From UBA5941 sp021824385 (GTDB lineage: Bacteria; Patescibacteriota; Microgenomatia; UBA8517): a stretch of DNA of 15,430 nt. Positions 7,651 through 13,817 of this stretch are shown piece by piece. The DNA is taken from contig DAIEQM010000057.1 in NCBI GenBank assembly GCA_027347685.1, positions 1-15,430 of the forward strand, read 5' to 3'. The number at the start of each line of letters is the position of its first letter. Position 1 is the first letter of the stretch. The notes beneath the pieces were generated by a model. That model was given only the letters and a program-made list of their open reading frames with translations, was not told the origin of the DNA and did not search any database. The position numbers and the translations under genes are program-made.

Positions 7651-8877
7651 TTATTTGTAATCGATCGTATTGTCAGAGGGGACTGCCTCAATCCACACTG
7701 CCCCGCGAACAAATGATATTTCTTTTCCAGCTTTATCGTAAAAAATAGTTCTGTCGTTTAAAGTTGCACGCTTCCATGTGCCTTCGATGACGCCGCCGTT
7801 ATTAAATACCAATGCTTTGCCCGATCCATAATTCTCGTAATACATATGATACTCTTTGTCGACCGGCCCTTTTTCTGTAACAAACTGGAATGCCACATTT
7901 TTTGCAGAGAGTTGTACTTTTCCATTGTCAAAATCTATATGAGGCTTTCCTCCGTTGAACCGAAGATACTGATTGTTGGCAGCATCATATTTCCACTCGA
8001 CTGCATAATCAGGTTTATTTTTCCAAAATTCAAAATTAATATCGGTTGCAGTTGGAGACGAAAGCGCTTTTCCGTCCGCAAATTTCCATGAAATATATGT
8101 TTTGTTCCAAGACGAGCCATCCGAATTTGTTGGGCCAAAACCTCGTTTTGCTCCTTCGTCATACAGCTTATCAGTTGAACCCATAAACGTATGTTCAGTT
8201 GCAACTCCAGGGAGTCTCTCAGGATCTCTCCACATAATTGGATATCCAACACTCGTTCCGCCATCCATGTCGTTTCCTCCGGGAACTCTCCATCCGAAAT
8301 CAATCAACAGTTGGAATGCATCCACGGTTTTATCAACCTGTCCAAAAGCTTTCTTACCGTTCGCGGAATGATTATAAACGTTGTTTGCGCCTCCCACATG
8401 GACATTAATAGGATTAATTCCGTATTCGTGTGCCCATTTTGCAAAGTACACACGTTCACTTCTTACCGGCCCAATTCGTACATCTCCGGCCGCCGTTCCG
8501 CAGTAAAACACACCCAAAAATCGAGTGATTCCGCCTTCCGCAACCGCTTCATAGACAACATCTGCTTTTGAAAGACCAGACTGGGGTCGAGAATCTAAGT
8601 GATTTTCGATAATTGCAGTAATAGGTCGTCTCCCCTCCCAGATACCTCGCTCAACGGTAGTATATTTTGCGCCATTAATGGGGCATTCTTCGGTTTTTGG
8701 AAGTGCAGGATCAATCTTTGTGCGTGCAGAACCCACTTCAGCAGTGGAGATGGCAGCAGGAGCGACATGCGAAGCAAAAACAATTTTCTTGAACACGATA
8801 AATGAAATAGCTGAAACGATGAGGTACACCCCAACGAGAGAGATATACAGTGTTTTGTTGTTGTTTTTATCAGTCAT
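7651..8877 (-). CDS. DUF3048 domain-containing membrane-anchored protein (YerB-like)
   Basis: 408-aa extracytoplasmic protein. The N-terminus has a short polar stretch and one hydrophobic segment (about residues 9-34), best read as a membrane anchor or uncleaved signal; there is no lipobox. The DUF3048 signature follows: RRPITAIIENHLDSRPQSGL (about 83-102), KADVVYEAVAEGGITRF and RIGPVRSERVYFAKWAHEYG, then VHVGG. The second half (about 260-405) matches the C-terminal domain of the family, with VAFQFVTEK and VEGTW-like GVIEGTWKRA. The biochemical role of DUF3048 is not established; YerB of Bacillus is the best-known member. The ATG overlaps the DUF4446 stop as ATGA, which indicates translational coupling. 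Confidence 0.85.
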   Translation of the reverse strand: MTDKNNNKTLYISLVGVYLIVSAISFIVFKKIVFASHVAPAAISTAEVGSARTKIDPALPKTEECPINGAKYTTVERGIWEGRRPITAIIENHLDSRPQSGLSKADVVYEAVAEGGITRFLGVFYCGTAAGDVRIGPVRSERVYFAKWAHEYGINPINVHVGGANNVYNHSANGKKAFGQVDKTVDAFQLLIDFGWRVPGGNDMDGGTSVGYPIMWRDPERLPGVATEHTFMGSTDKLYDEGAKRGFGPTNSDGSSWNKTYISWKFADGKALSSPTATDINFEFWKNKPDYAVEWKYDAANNQYLRFNGGKPHIDFDNGKVQLSAKNVAFQFVTEKGPVDKEYHMYYENYGSGKALVFNNGGVIEGTWKRATLNDRTIFYDKAGKEISFVRGAVWIEAVPSDNTIDYK

Positions 8878-9326
8878 AATTTGATAGCTAATTGTATCGC
8901 ATTTTTCTCTTCAGGTGATAATTCAATTTTGCTTTTCCCTCGAATTATTTCCTTTAAATAAATACGTGATCGGGCGTTTGTGTGAATACTCGTAACGACC
9001 ACCCCAGTACCCGTCGCGTCCAAAAGCGCCAATGCGAAACTCTGTTCGTACTCGTTTTTTCCAAAAGGATTAAAACGGACAATCCCAAATTTCTGAAAAT
9101 ACTTGGTCTTTTCTCGATCAAGTCGCTCTATTTCGCGGTATAGCTCATTAAATTCTTTCTTGCTCGCAACATGTGTCTTCACCACTTCAGAAAGTATTTC
9201 AGAGAGCGTACCTTTCTTTACTCGAGCTAGTGCGTCAAACTGTTCACGAGTTTTATTGACTCGGTACGTGAGATACATGTTCCAAACTACTACGACTAAT
9301 ATAATTATGAATAAAGCTATCTGCAC
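8874..9326 (-). CDS. DUF4446 family membrane protein
   Basis: 150 aa. One N-terminal membrane helix (about residues 3-20), then a charged probable coiled coil (about 22-75) and a C-terminal domain with the family-typical order FGIVRFNPF, EQSFALALLDATGTGVVV, SIHTNARSRIYLKEI and LSPEEKNAI. The function of DUF4446 is unknown. The start is GTG (9324-9326): an in-frame stop lies a few codons upstream, there is no upstream ATG, and the helix begins directly after the GTG. A sigma70-like promoter lies about 25 nt upstream, so unlike its neighbours this gene would have a short 5' UTR. It is the first gene of the DUF4446-DUF3048-wHTH-secDF set and is divergent from nth. Confidence 0.8.
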   Translation of the reverse strand: MQIALFIIILVVVVWNMYLTYRVNKTREQFDALARVKKGTLSEILSEVVKTHVASKKEFNELYREIERLDREKTKYFQKFGIVRFNPFGKNEYEQSFALALLDATGTGVVVTSIHTNARSRIYLKEIIRGKSKIELSPEEKNAIQLAIKL

Positions 9327-9350
9327 GTTGAGTAATTTTTCAGCTCAAAC

Positions 9351-9380
9351 AGTGTAGTTGATTTCACGCTCAACTGTCAA
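9351..9380 (-). promoter_or_regulatory. Promoter of the DUF4446/DUF3048/secDF operon
   Basis: The minus strand has TTGACA (9375-9380), an 18-nt spacer and TACACT (9351-9356). The predicted start near 9344 leaves about 18 nt of leader before the GTG. The -35 region lies only 4 nt from the opposing nth -10 box, so the two promoters probably exclude one another. Confidence 0.6.
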
Positions 9381-9389
9381 TGGTAAAAT
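9381..9389 (+). promoter_or_regulatory. Extended -10 promoter of nth (predicted leaderless)
   Basis: TGG followed by TAAAAT (9384-9389), then exactly 6 nt to the nth ATG at 9396. The predicted +1 is the A of ATG. No Shine-Dalgarno would fit in the transcript. Confidence 0.5.
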
Positions 9390-9395
9390 GGCTTT

Positions 9396-10019
9396 ATGAA
9401 CCGATATCAAAAGACATTTAAGGTTTTTAAAGATCACTATGTACTCGTGCCGCTCGAAGTATATGCAGACAATCCTTATAAAACACTTGTTGCCACCATG
9501 ATGAGCGCACGAACCAACGATGACACAACCGTAATTGCAGCAGATCGGCTGTTTAAAAAAGCCCCCAACGTATTTGCACTCGCAAAACTGTCTGAGTCGG
9601 AAATTCAAAAACGTATCTATCCGGTTGGTTTTTACCGAACAAAAGCAAAGCATTTACAGTCACTCGCCTCTAAAATAATTACTGATTATGAAGGAACGGT
9701 TCCTCAGACACGTGAGCAGTTGATGAGTCTTCCTGGAGTAGGACGTAAAACTGCAAACTTAGTACTCAATCGTGCGTTTGGAATTCCAGCAATAGCCGTC
9801 GACATCCATGTCCACCGTATTACCAATATGCTTGGGTGGGTAGACACCAAGACCCCTGAAAAAACGGAAGTAGAACTGATGAGAATAATTCCAAAAGAAA
9901 TGTGGACGGACTTAAACAAACTTTTTGTGAGTATTGGTAGGCAGTTTAGAAGTCACAAAAAACTAAAAGAGTTTTTAGAAGAAAATAACCTCGTTAATAC
10001 AAAGGCTCCGACTTTATAA
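9396..10019 (+). CDS. nth: Endonuclease III-like DNA glycosylase without Fe-S cluster
   Basis: Base-excision-repair glycosylase/AP lyase for oxidised pyrimidines. It is 207 aa with the helix-hairpin-helix LPGVGRKTANLVL (about 112-124), whose Lys118 matches the catalytic Lys, and AVDIHVHRI with Asp136 matching the catalytic Asp. MMSARTNDDTT (about 35-45) corresponds to the LLSAQATD region. The usual C-terminal four-cysteine [4Fe-4S] loop is missing: after SIGRQFRSHKKLKEFLEENN there is only a short tail, and the whole protein contains no cysteine. Both catalytic residues are present, so activity is expected. It ends tail-to-tail with dtd, sharing the hexamer TTATAA that supplies a TAA stop on each strand. 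Confidence 0.92.
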   Translation: MNRYQKTFKVFKDHYVLVPLEVYADNPYKTLVATMMSARTNDDTTVIAADRLFKKAPNVFALAKLSESEIQKRIYPVGFYRTKAKHLQSLASKIITDYEGTVPQTREQLMSLPGVGRKTANLVLNRAFGIPAIAVDIHVHRITNMLGWVDTKTPEKTEVELMRIIPKEMWTDLNKLFVSIGRQFRSHKKLKEFLEENNLVNTKAPTL

Positions 10020-10454
10020 TTCCATAACTATAGTTACCGGTCCATCAAGTTCCGCAGAAATGTTCATATATTCACCAAACGAACCCGTTTCAACTGGCAA
10101 GTCTTTACTTACCTCAGAAATTAATAATTCGTAGAGTTCTTTTGCCCGTGATGGCTCTTCTGCGTCCAAAAAAGAGGGTCTGTTACCGTCCTTCGTGTTT
10201 GCCAGAAGGGTGAACTGAGAAACGAGCAGTATGGGGAGTTGCAAGTCGAGTGCAGAATGAGTCATTTTGCCTTCTGTTTCTTCGAAGATCCGAAGCTTTT
10301 TTAGTTTCTGTGCAAGTTGAAGCACTTTTTCCTCAGTATCACCTTTTTTTATTCCAACCAAAACAAGCATCCCTTTGGTAATTTCACCGACAACTTCATT
10401 TTTGTGCACATTGGAAACTGAAGCTTTAGAAACTCGCTGAATAACTACTTTCAT
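10014..10454 (-). CDS. dtd: D-aminoacyl-tRNA deacylase
   Basis: Proofreading enzyme that removes D-amino acids (and glycine) mischarged on tRNA. The 146-aa product starts MKVVIQRVSKASV, typical of DTD, and carries the two active-site signatures: VSQFTLLANTKDGNRPSF (SQxT motif, about 80-97) and a C-terminal GPVTIVMEL (cross-subunit GP motif). I chose ATG 10452-10454 over an upstream start at 10499 because it matches the family N-terminus and lies exactly 6 nt after a TACAAT box; the longer version would add 15 unrelated residues. It converges with nth and its stop overlaps the nth stop. Confidence 0.93.
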   Translation of the reverse strand: MKVVIQRVSKASVSNVHKNEVVGEITKGMLVLVGIKKGDTEEKVLQLAQKLKKLRIFEETEGKMTHSALDLQLPILLVSQFTLLANTKDGNRPSFLDAEEPSRAKELYELLISEVSKDLPVETGSFGEYMNISAELDGPVTIVMEL

Positions 10455-10460
10455 GTGGCA

Positions 10461-10469
10461 ATTGTAGCA
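10461..10469 (-). promoter_or_regulatory. Extended -10 promoter of dtd (predicted leaderless)
   Basis: The minus strand reads TGCTACAAT: a TGN extension plus TACAAT, then 6 nt to the dtd ATG. The -35 is weak. The +1 is predicted at the A of ATG. Confidence 0.5.
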
Positions 10470-10496
10470 GAACTGGAAAGCTTGTAAGGAAGCTTG

Positions 10497-10557
10497 CATT
10501 CTTCACCATGCAATTGCCCCACTGTTGCCAGTGGGGCGCATGCTTTGTGGAAGAATG
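10497..10557 (-). repeat. 61-nt imperfect inverted repeat at the rnpB 3' end
   Basis: Arms: CATTCTTC (10497-10504) with GAAGAATG (10550-10557); CATGC (10507-10511) with GCATG (10538-10542); GCCCCACTG (10516-10524) with CAGTGGGGC (10529-10537). Together that is 22 bp, with an AATT bulge and a small 2x7 internal loop. On the minus strand the apical loop is GCAA, a GNRA tetraloop. There is no T-run on either side, so it is not a standard intrinsic terminator. The outer arm at 10550-10557 overlaps the 3' strand of RNase P helix P1. Confidence 0.75.
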
Positions 10558-10846
10558 TAAGCCAGGTTCTGTTCACGGCATGTACATGCCGCTGGTAATA
10601 ATCCATCTAACGCCCCAACTTCTGAATGTCTCGGGAAAAACACCGTCTTTAGCATTCAATTCGTGGGTTGCAGCGGGGAGGGTTACCTCTTTTCACCCTC
10701 TTCCTTAAACTTTCGTCTAAAGTGAGTCGTAGTCTCTGTGGCCCTGTCTAGCGGTTGCCCGTCTTTGGATTTAACCAAAGCACCCTGTTTTTCTGCTGCC
10801 TGGACTTTCCTCTCGCCCAAAGGCGAGTAATTACCCATCTTCCACT
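10546..10846 (-). ncRNA. rnpB: RNase P RNA (catalytic subunit)
   Basis: Ribozyme that removes 5' leaders from pre-tRNAs. Conserved bacterial blocks occur in order on the minus strand: GAGGAAAGTCC near the 5' end (10802-10812), CAGGGTGC, the ACAGAGA block (10733-10739), GGGTGAAAAGAGG, GTTAGATGGATTATT (10597-10611) and ACAGAACCTGGCTTA (10565-10572 and beyond) near the 3' end. Helix P1 closes perfectly: GTGGAAGA (10838-10845) with TCTTCCAC (10547-10554). The extended -10 places +1 at 10846, one base before P1. At about 300 nt it is compact compared with about 377 nt for E. coli. The mature 3' end is uncertain by a few bases. Confidence 0.93.
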
Positions 10847-10852
10847 GGAGTT

Positions 10853-10861
10853 ATTATACCA
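10853..10861 (-). promoter_or_regulatory. Extended -10 promoter of rnpB
   Basis: The minus strand reads TGGTATAAT, a perfect extended -10. Six nucleotides later comes the A that precedes helix P1 of RNase P RNA, so the gene start and the predicted +1 agree. No strong -35 is visible; the palindrome at 10873-10886 occupies that region. Confidence 0.65.
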
Positions 10862-10872
10862 CAAATACCCGA

Positions 10873-10886
10873 CTATAGGGCTATAG
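10873..10886 (-). repeat. Short palindrome between the permease gene and rnpB
   Basis: CTATAGGGCTATAG: two copies of the self-complementary hexamer CTATAG, able to form a 5-bp stem with a 4-nt loop. It starts 2 nt after the permease stop codon and lies where the rnpB -35 would be. No T-run follows, so its use as a terminator is doubtful. Confidence 0.35.
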
Positions 10887-10888
10887 AG

Positions 10889-11869
10889 TTACACTTTGTA
10901 GGTAGGATACAATTCATGAAGAATAACCATAATCGTTAAGACAATTGGAATTGAAAGGACAGCCCCAACGACACCAGCCACTTTAAATCCAATGATGAGT
11001 GACAAAAGCGAAATAATAGGATTCACCCCTGCCGACTTTTGCATTACCTTGGGGACGAGCACATAATTTTCAATTTGTTGAATCAAAAAGCCAAGCGCCA
11101 CAACCGCAAACCCAGTGATTGGAGAGACACTAAAACCAACGATTGCCGCTGGAACAATGGCCATAACAGGCCCCAAATTAGGAACAGCTTCAAGAATGCC
11201 AGCAAGCAGTGAAAGTGGAATTGCATATGGCACGCCCAGAACACTAAAGCCGACAAAATTGGCAAGCCCAACCATAATCATCAAAAGAATTTGGCCTCGA
11301 GCCCATCCTCCGAGTCGAATTTCCATATTCAAAAGGGTTCGTTCAAAAATAAGAATATGATCTTTTGATAAGTGTGGTTCTAAGTTTTTAACAATGTCGC
11401 GTCGGGCGAGAGAGAAATAAAGCCCAAACAAAAATACTGAGACAACTGCCAAAATATTTGAAAACACGGTAACGCTAATAGAAAGTGCTTGAGATGGAAG
11501 CTTTGCAACTTCAGACGTAAGCTCTCGTGTCGTTTCATCTATGACAAAACTTGGAATATTAAGCTCCTGCAAATATCGAGGGAGCGCATTGGCAAAACTC
11601 GCAGTTTGTTCAACCAAAACTGGGGTCATCGCCGCAAGGGCAAAAACAATAAGTGCAATAAAACAGAGATATACGATCAAGACTGAGGCTGCTCGGGGAA
11701 CATGAGCCTTTTCAAGCTTTGTTACCGTAGGATTTAACACAAGCATAATAAGAAGTGCCACAAACAACTGAAGTACTACATCAGAAATGGTATACAAAAA
11801 CCAAAGACCCAGAACAAACAGCACGGTAAAGACAATCGTACGATATGAAATTTCTATTTTTCGAGTCAT
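10889..11869 (-). CDS. AI-2E family transporter (UPF0118 membrane protein)
   Basis: 326-aa multi-pass membrane protein. Hydrophobic segments occur at about residues 12-48 (two helices), 62-85, 130-150, and a cluster from about 195 to 320. Typical family stretches are LFVALLIMLVLNP near the N-terminus, GILEAVPNLGPVMAIVPAAI in the middle, and VLVPKVMQKSAGVNPIISLL near the C-terminus. Members range from a quorum-signal exporter (TqsA) to sodium/proton antiporters and putative permeases, so the substrate cannot be named from sequence. The ATG overlaps the miaA stop as ATGA. It is the last gene of the TPR-miaA-permease operon. Confidence 0.9.
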   Translation of the reverse strand: MTRKIEISYRTIVFTVLFVLGLWFLYTISDVVLQLFVALLIMLVLNPTVTKLEKAHVPRAASVLIVYLCFIALIVFALAAMTPVLVEQTASFANALPRYLQELNIPSFVIDETTRELTSEVAKLPSQALSISVTVFSNILAVVSVFLFGLYFSLARRDIVKNLEPHLSKDHILIFERTLLNMEIRLGGWARGQILLMIMVGLANFVGFSVLGVPYAIPLSLLAGILEAVPNLGPVMAIVPAAIVGFSVSPITGFAVVALGFLIQQIENYVLVPKVMQKSAGVNPIISLLSLIIGFKVAGVVGAVLSIPIVLTIMVILHELYPTYKV

Positions 11870-12759
11870 GGCTTATTCTCCCACTTTTTTACAACTTCTT
11901 CTACCTCATATTTATAATGTGCCTTTGCAATGTCAAACCAGTGAATATCCGTACGCTTATTAAACCAGGTGAGTTGCCGCTTTACATAGCGCCGCTCTGA
12001 AAGAAGCCACTTTTGAGTAGCCTCTTCTTCTGACAGTTTCCCGAGAATAAACAGTGCTATTTCTCGATACCCGGTTGCGGTCATTGCCTTACTTTCGAGC
12101 GGGACACCCGCATGAAGAAGATCTGTTACTTCTTTTACCATTCCCCGAGCCATCCGTTTTTCAATTGACATCTTCAGTCTATTTTCTAAATAACTCATAT
12201 CACTTTTGAGTCCCACAATAAGACTGTCGTACAAGATTGGTTTTACTGTCGTTTGTTTGTTACTCATTGCAATTTCGAGCGCGCGAATCAGACGACGTGG
12301 GTTTTGTTTATCAGACTCATTCAGAGAGAGCGCTTTCTGTGGGTTTAATTCATGTAATTTTGTAAATAATTCTTCGACTGACTTTGTTTCAAGTTCCGCG
12401 CGGAGTAGTTCGTTTGGAGGAATTGCTGTTGTGTCAATGTTTTCAAGAATTGCCCGAATATACAGCCCTGTCCCACCGACTAATATCGGCAGTTTGCCGT
12501 GAGACAAAATCTCAGAAATTTTTTTGTGTGCAAACTTTTGAAAGTGCGCCACTGAAAATTCATCAGTCGGTTGAGCAAGATCATAACCCCAAATTTTTGC
12601 CGTATCTGAATATTCTTTTCCCGTTCCAATAGTCATTCCACGATACACTTGGCGTGAATCGGCAGAAATTATCTCTCCATTGAGTTTTTCTGCTAAATAC
12701 ACCCCCAAGTCGGTTTTTCCCGTAGCAGTGGGGCCACAGATCTCCAGAAGTCTGTTCAT
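11866..12759 (-). CDS. miaA: tRNA dimethylallyltransferase MiaA
   Basis: Transfers the dimethylallyl group to A37 of tRNAs that read codons starting with U, giving i6A. The 297-aa protein starts MNRLLEICGPTATGKTDLGV, containing the P-loop GPTATGKT (about 9-16), followed by GEIISADSRQVYRGMTIGTG (substrate and catalytic Asp region), LVGGTGLYIRAIL, NPRRLIRALEI and the C-terminal TATGYREIA and RRYVKRQLTWF. All are standard MiaA blocks. I chose ATG 12757-12759: it forms an ATGA overlap with the TPR gene stop and fits the family N-terminus, while a start at 12786 would add 9 residues inside the upstream gene. No partner miaB is in the window. Confidence 0.94.
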   Translation of the reverse strand: MNRLLEICGPTATGKTDLGVYLAEKLNGEIISADSRQVYRGMTIGTGKEYSDTAKIWGYDLAQPTDEFSVAHFQKFAHKKISEILSHGKLPILVGGTGLYIRAILENIDTTAIPPNELLRAELETKSVEELFTKLHELNPQKALSLNESDKQNPRRLIRALEIAMSNKQTTVKPILYDSLIVGLKSDMSYLENRLKMSIEKRMARGMVKEVTDLLHAGVPLESKAMTATGYREIALFILGKLSEEEATQKWLLSERRYVKRQLTWFNKRTDIHWFDIAKAHYKYEVEEVVKKWENKP

Positions 12760-13454
12760 GAAAATGAAGCTGCCAGTTTTTCCCACTGAACTTTTCTGAT
12801 TTTTAAGTCGGCGTTCATATCGATAATTTGTTTTGCTTTCTGCAAATGTTTTTGTGCTCTTTCAAGATCTTTGTCTTTCAAAGCTTCTGCGAGCTTCATG
12901 TGCCCTCCACTTGCCCACACATCTTTGGTATAGCGTGCTTCTTCGGGATCATTTTCCAAGTTGAGTAGTGCGTTTTCTGCACTCGCGAGTGCATCTTCGT
13001 TCCCAGACTTATACTCGCACACGTACATCCGCACTTTCATATCATTTAGTACAGCGGGACGGTTATGTTCTTTAGGTGGAAAATTTTCAAAAATTTCTAC
13101 CGATTCTTTATACGAATTGCACGCTTCACTCAGTTCCTCTAACTCTTCTTGAACTTGCCCCAAGCGATACAGAGGCATAATGAGATCACTTTTTTCAGAA
13201 GAAGTCCGGGTGAGTTCTACTCCCGTCATAGCATCATGTTTTGCACGAAGAAGAAAACTAATATCTTTTGATGTTTCAAATAGAAGCCTAAACGTTATCG
13301 ATCGAGAAGCCAAAATGTCTCCCATTCCAAAAAGATCATGTTCTTCTTGATATGCTAAAAATGCTTCTTCAGAAAGTTGGAGTGCCGTGAGAAAGTTGCC
13401 AGCTTCTCGGGCATGTTCCGCTGTTCCATGAATTTCACGTCCAGATTGTTTCAT
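12756..13454 (-). CDS. TPR-like helical repeat protein, function unknown
   Basis: 232 aa, almost entirely predicted helical, with no signal or membrane segment. The spacing of small and aromatic residues resembles tetratricopeptide repeats: ALQLSEEAFLAYQEE (about 24-38), LIMPLYRLGQVQEELEELSE (about 90-109) with ACNSYKESVEIFE next to it, and LAEALKDKDLERAQKHLQKA near the C-terminus. It probably acts as a protein-interaction scaffold in the cytoplasm; no partner can be named. It is translationally coupled to miaA by an ATGA overlap and is the first gene of that operon, with a TATAAT box 6 nt before its ATG. Confidence 0.65.
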   Translation of the reverse strand: MKQSGREIHGTAEHAREAGNFLTALQLSEEAFLAYQEEHDLFGMGDILASRSITFRLLFETSKDISFLLRAKHDAMTGVELTRTSSEKSDLIMPLYRLGQVQEELEELSEACNSYKESVEIFENFPPKEHNRPAVLNDMKVRMYVCEYKSGNEDALASAENALLNLENDPEEARYTKDVWASGGHMKLAEALKDKDLERAQKHLQKAKQIIDMNADLKIRKVQWEKLAASFS

Positions 13455-13460
13455 AGCTTA

Positions 13461-13466
13461 ATTATA
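13461..13466 (-). promoter_or_regulatory. -10 box of the TPR-miaA-permease operon (predicted leaderless)
   Basis: Perfect TATAAT on the minus strand, preceded directly by TG and followed by 6 nt and then the ATG of the TPR gene. The -35 region is weak. It lies in the 26-nt gap after the HU gene. Confidence 0.55.
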
Positions 13467-13480
13467 CAGGCAAGAACAAG

Positions 13481-13756
13481 TTATCGGAGAACTTGCTTTT
13501 TGAGTTTCTTTCCAGGAGTAAAACGAGGAGAACGATGGGTTTTAATAGTTACAAACTTTTCAGTATTTGGAATTTTAACAGTTTTTCCTTTCATTGAAAT
13601 AACACGGAATGTTCCAAATCCAGAGAGAACAACTTTTTCGCCTTTTCCAAGTGTTCGACCAATTTCAAGAAGAAAGACATCAACTGCTTCCTCTGCAGCG
13701 CGTTTCGTGAGGTGTGCTTTTTTCGCAACTATATCTACAATTTGTTTCTTTGTCAT
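13481..13756 (-). CDS. hup: HU-family DNA-binding protein
   Basis: Histone-like nucleoid protein that bends and packages DNA as a dimer. The 91-aa product begins MTKKQIVDIVAKKAHLTKRA (helical dimerisation part), has the core LSGFGTFRV (about 44-52), a beta-arm with KIPNTEKF in the place of the usual RNPxTG tip, and ends PRFTPGKKLKKQVLR, the HU C-terminal signature. ATG 13754-13756 is the right start: the longer frame from 13795 would translate the promoter itself (adding MLTFLKKHGTLLS). A consensus promoter lies directly upstream, so the message is leaderless or has 1 nt of leader. Which HU/IHF subgroup it belongs to cannot be settled by eye. Confidence 0.93.
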   Translation of the reverse strand: MTKKQIVDIVAKKAHLTKRAAEEAVDVFLLEIGRTLGKGEKVVLSGFGTFRVISMKGKTVKIPNTEKFVTIKTHRSPRFTPGKKLKKQVLR

Positions 13757-13763
13757 TGAAAGT

Positions 13764-13792
13764 AATGTACCGTGCTTTTTTAAAAATGTCAA
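13764..13792 (-). promoter_or_regulatory. Consensus sigma70-type promoter of the HU gene
   Basis: On the minus strand: TTGACA (13787-13792), a 17-nt spacer, TACATT (13764-13769), then 7 nt to the HU ATG. The predicted +1 is the base just before ATG. This is the best -35/-10 pair in the window tied to a leaderless layout. Confidence 0.75.
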
Positions 13793-13817
13793 CAACGCGG
13801 GGTTTAAAAAAAACCAC

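Noticed and set aside
7935..8303. 122-codon minus-strand frame inside the DUF3048 gene
   Set aside because: It is a shifted-frame shadow of the DUF3048 coding sequence, which is itself complete and well conserved.
9345..9653. 102-codon minus-strand open frame upstream of DUF4446
   Set aside because: It is antisense to nth and crosses the divergent promoter region; no family features.
10508..10708. 66-codon plus-strand open frame
   Set aside because: It is antisense to the RNase P RNA and its 3' hairpin; no promoter or Shine-Dalgarno.
13791..13817. Intrinsic terminator after rny
   Set aside because: Only a weak A/T-only fold around a T-run with a GG/CC edge is present; it is not convincing as a hairpin terminator.
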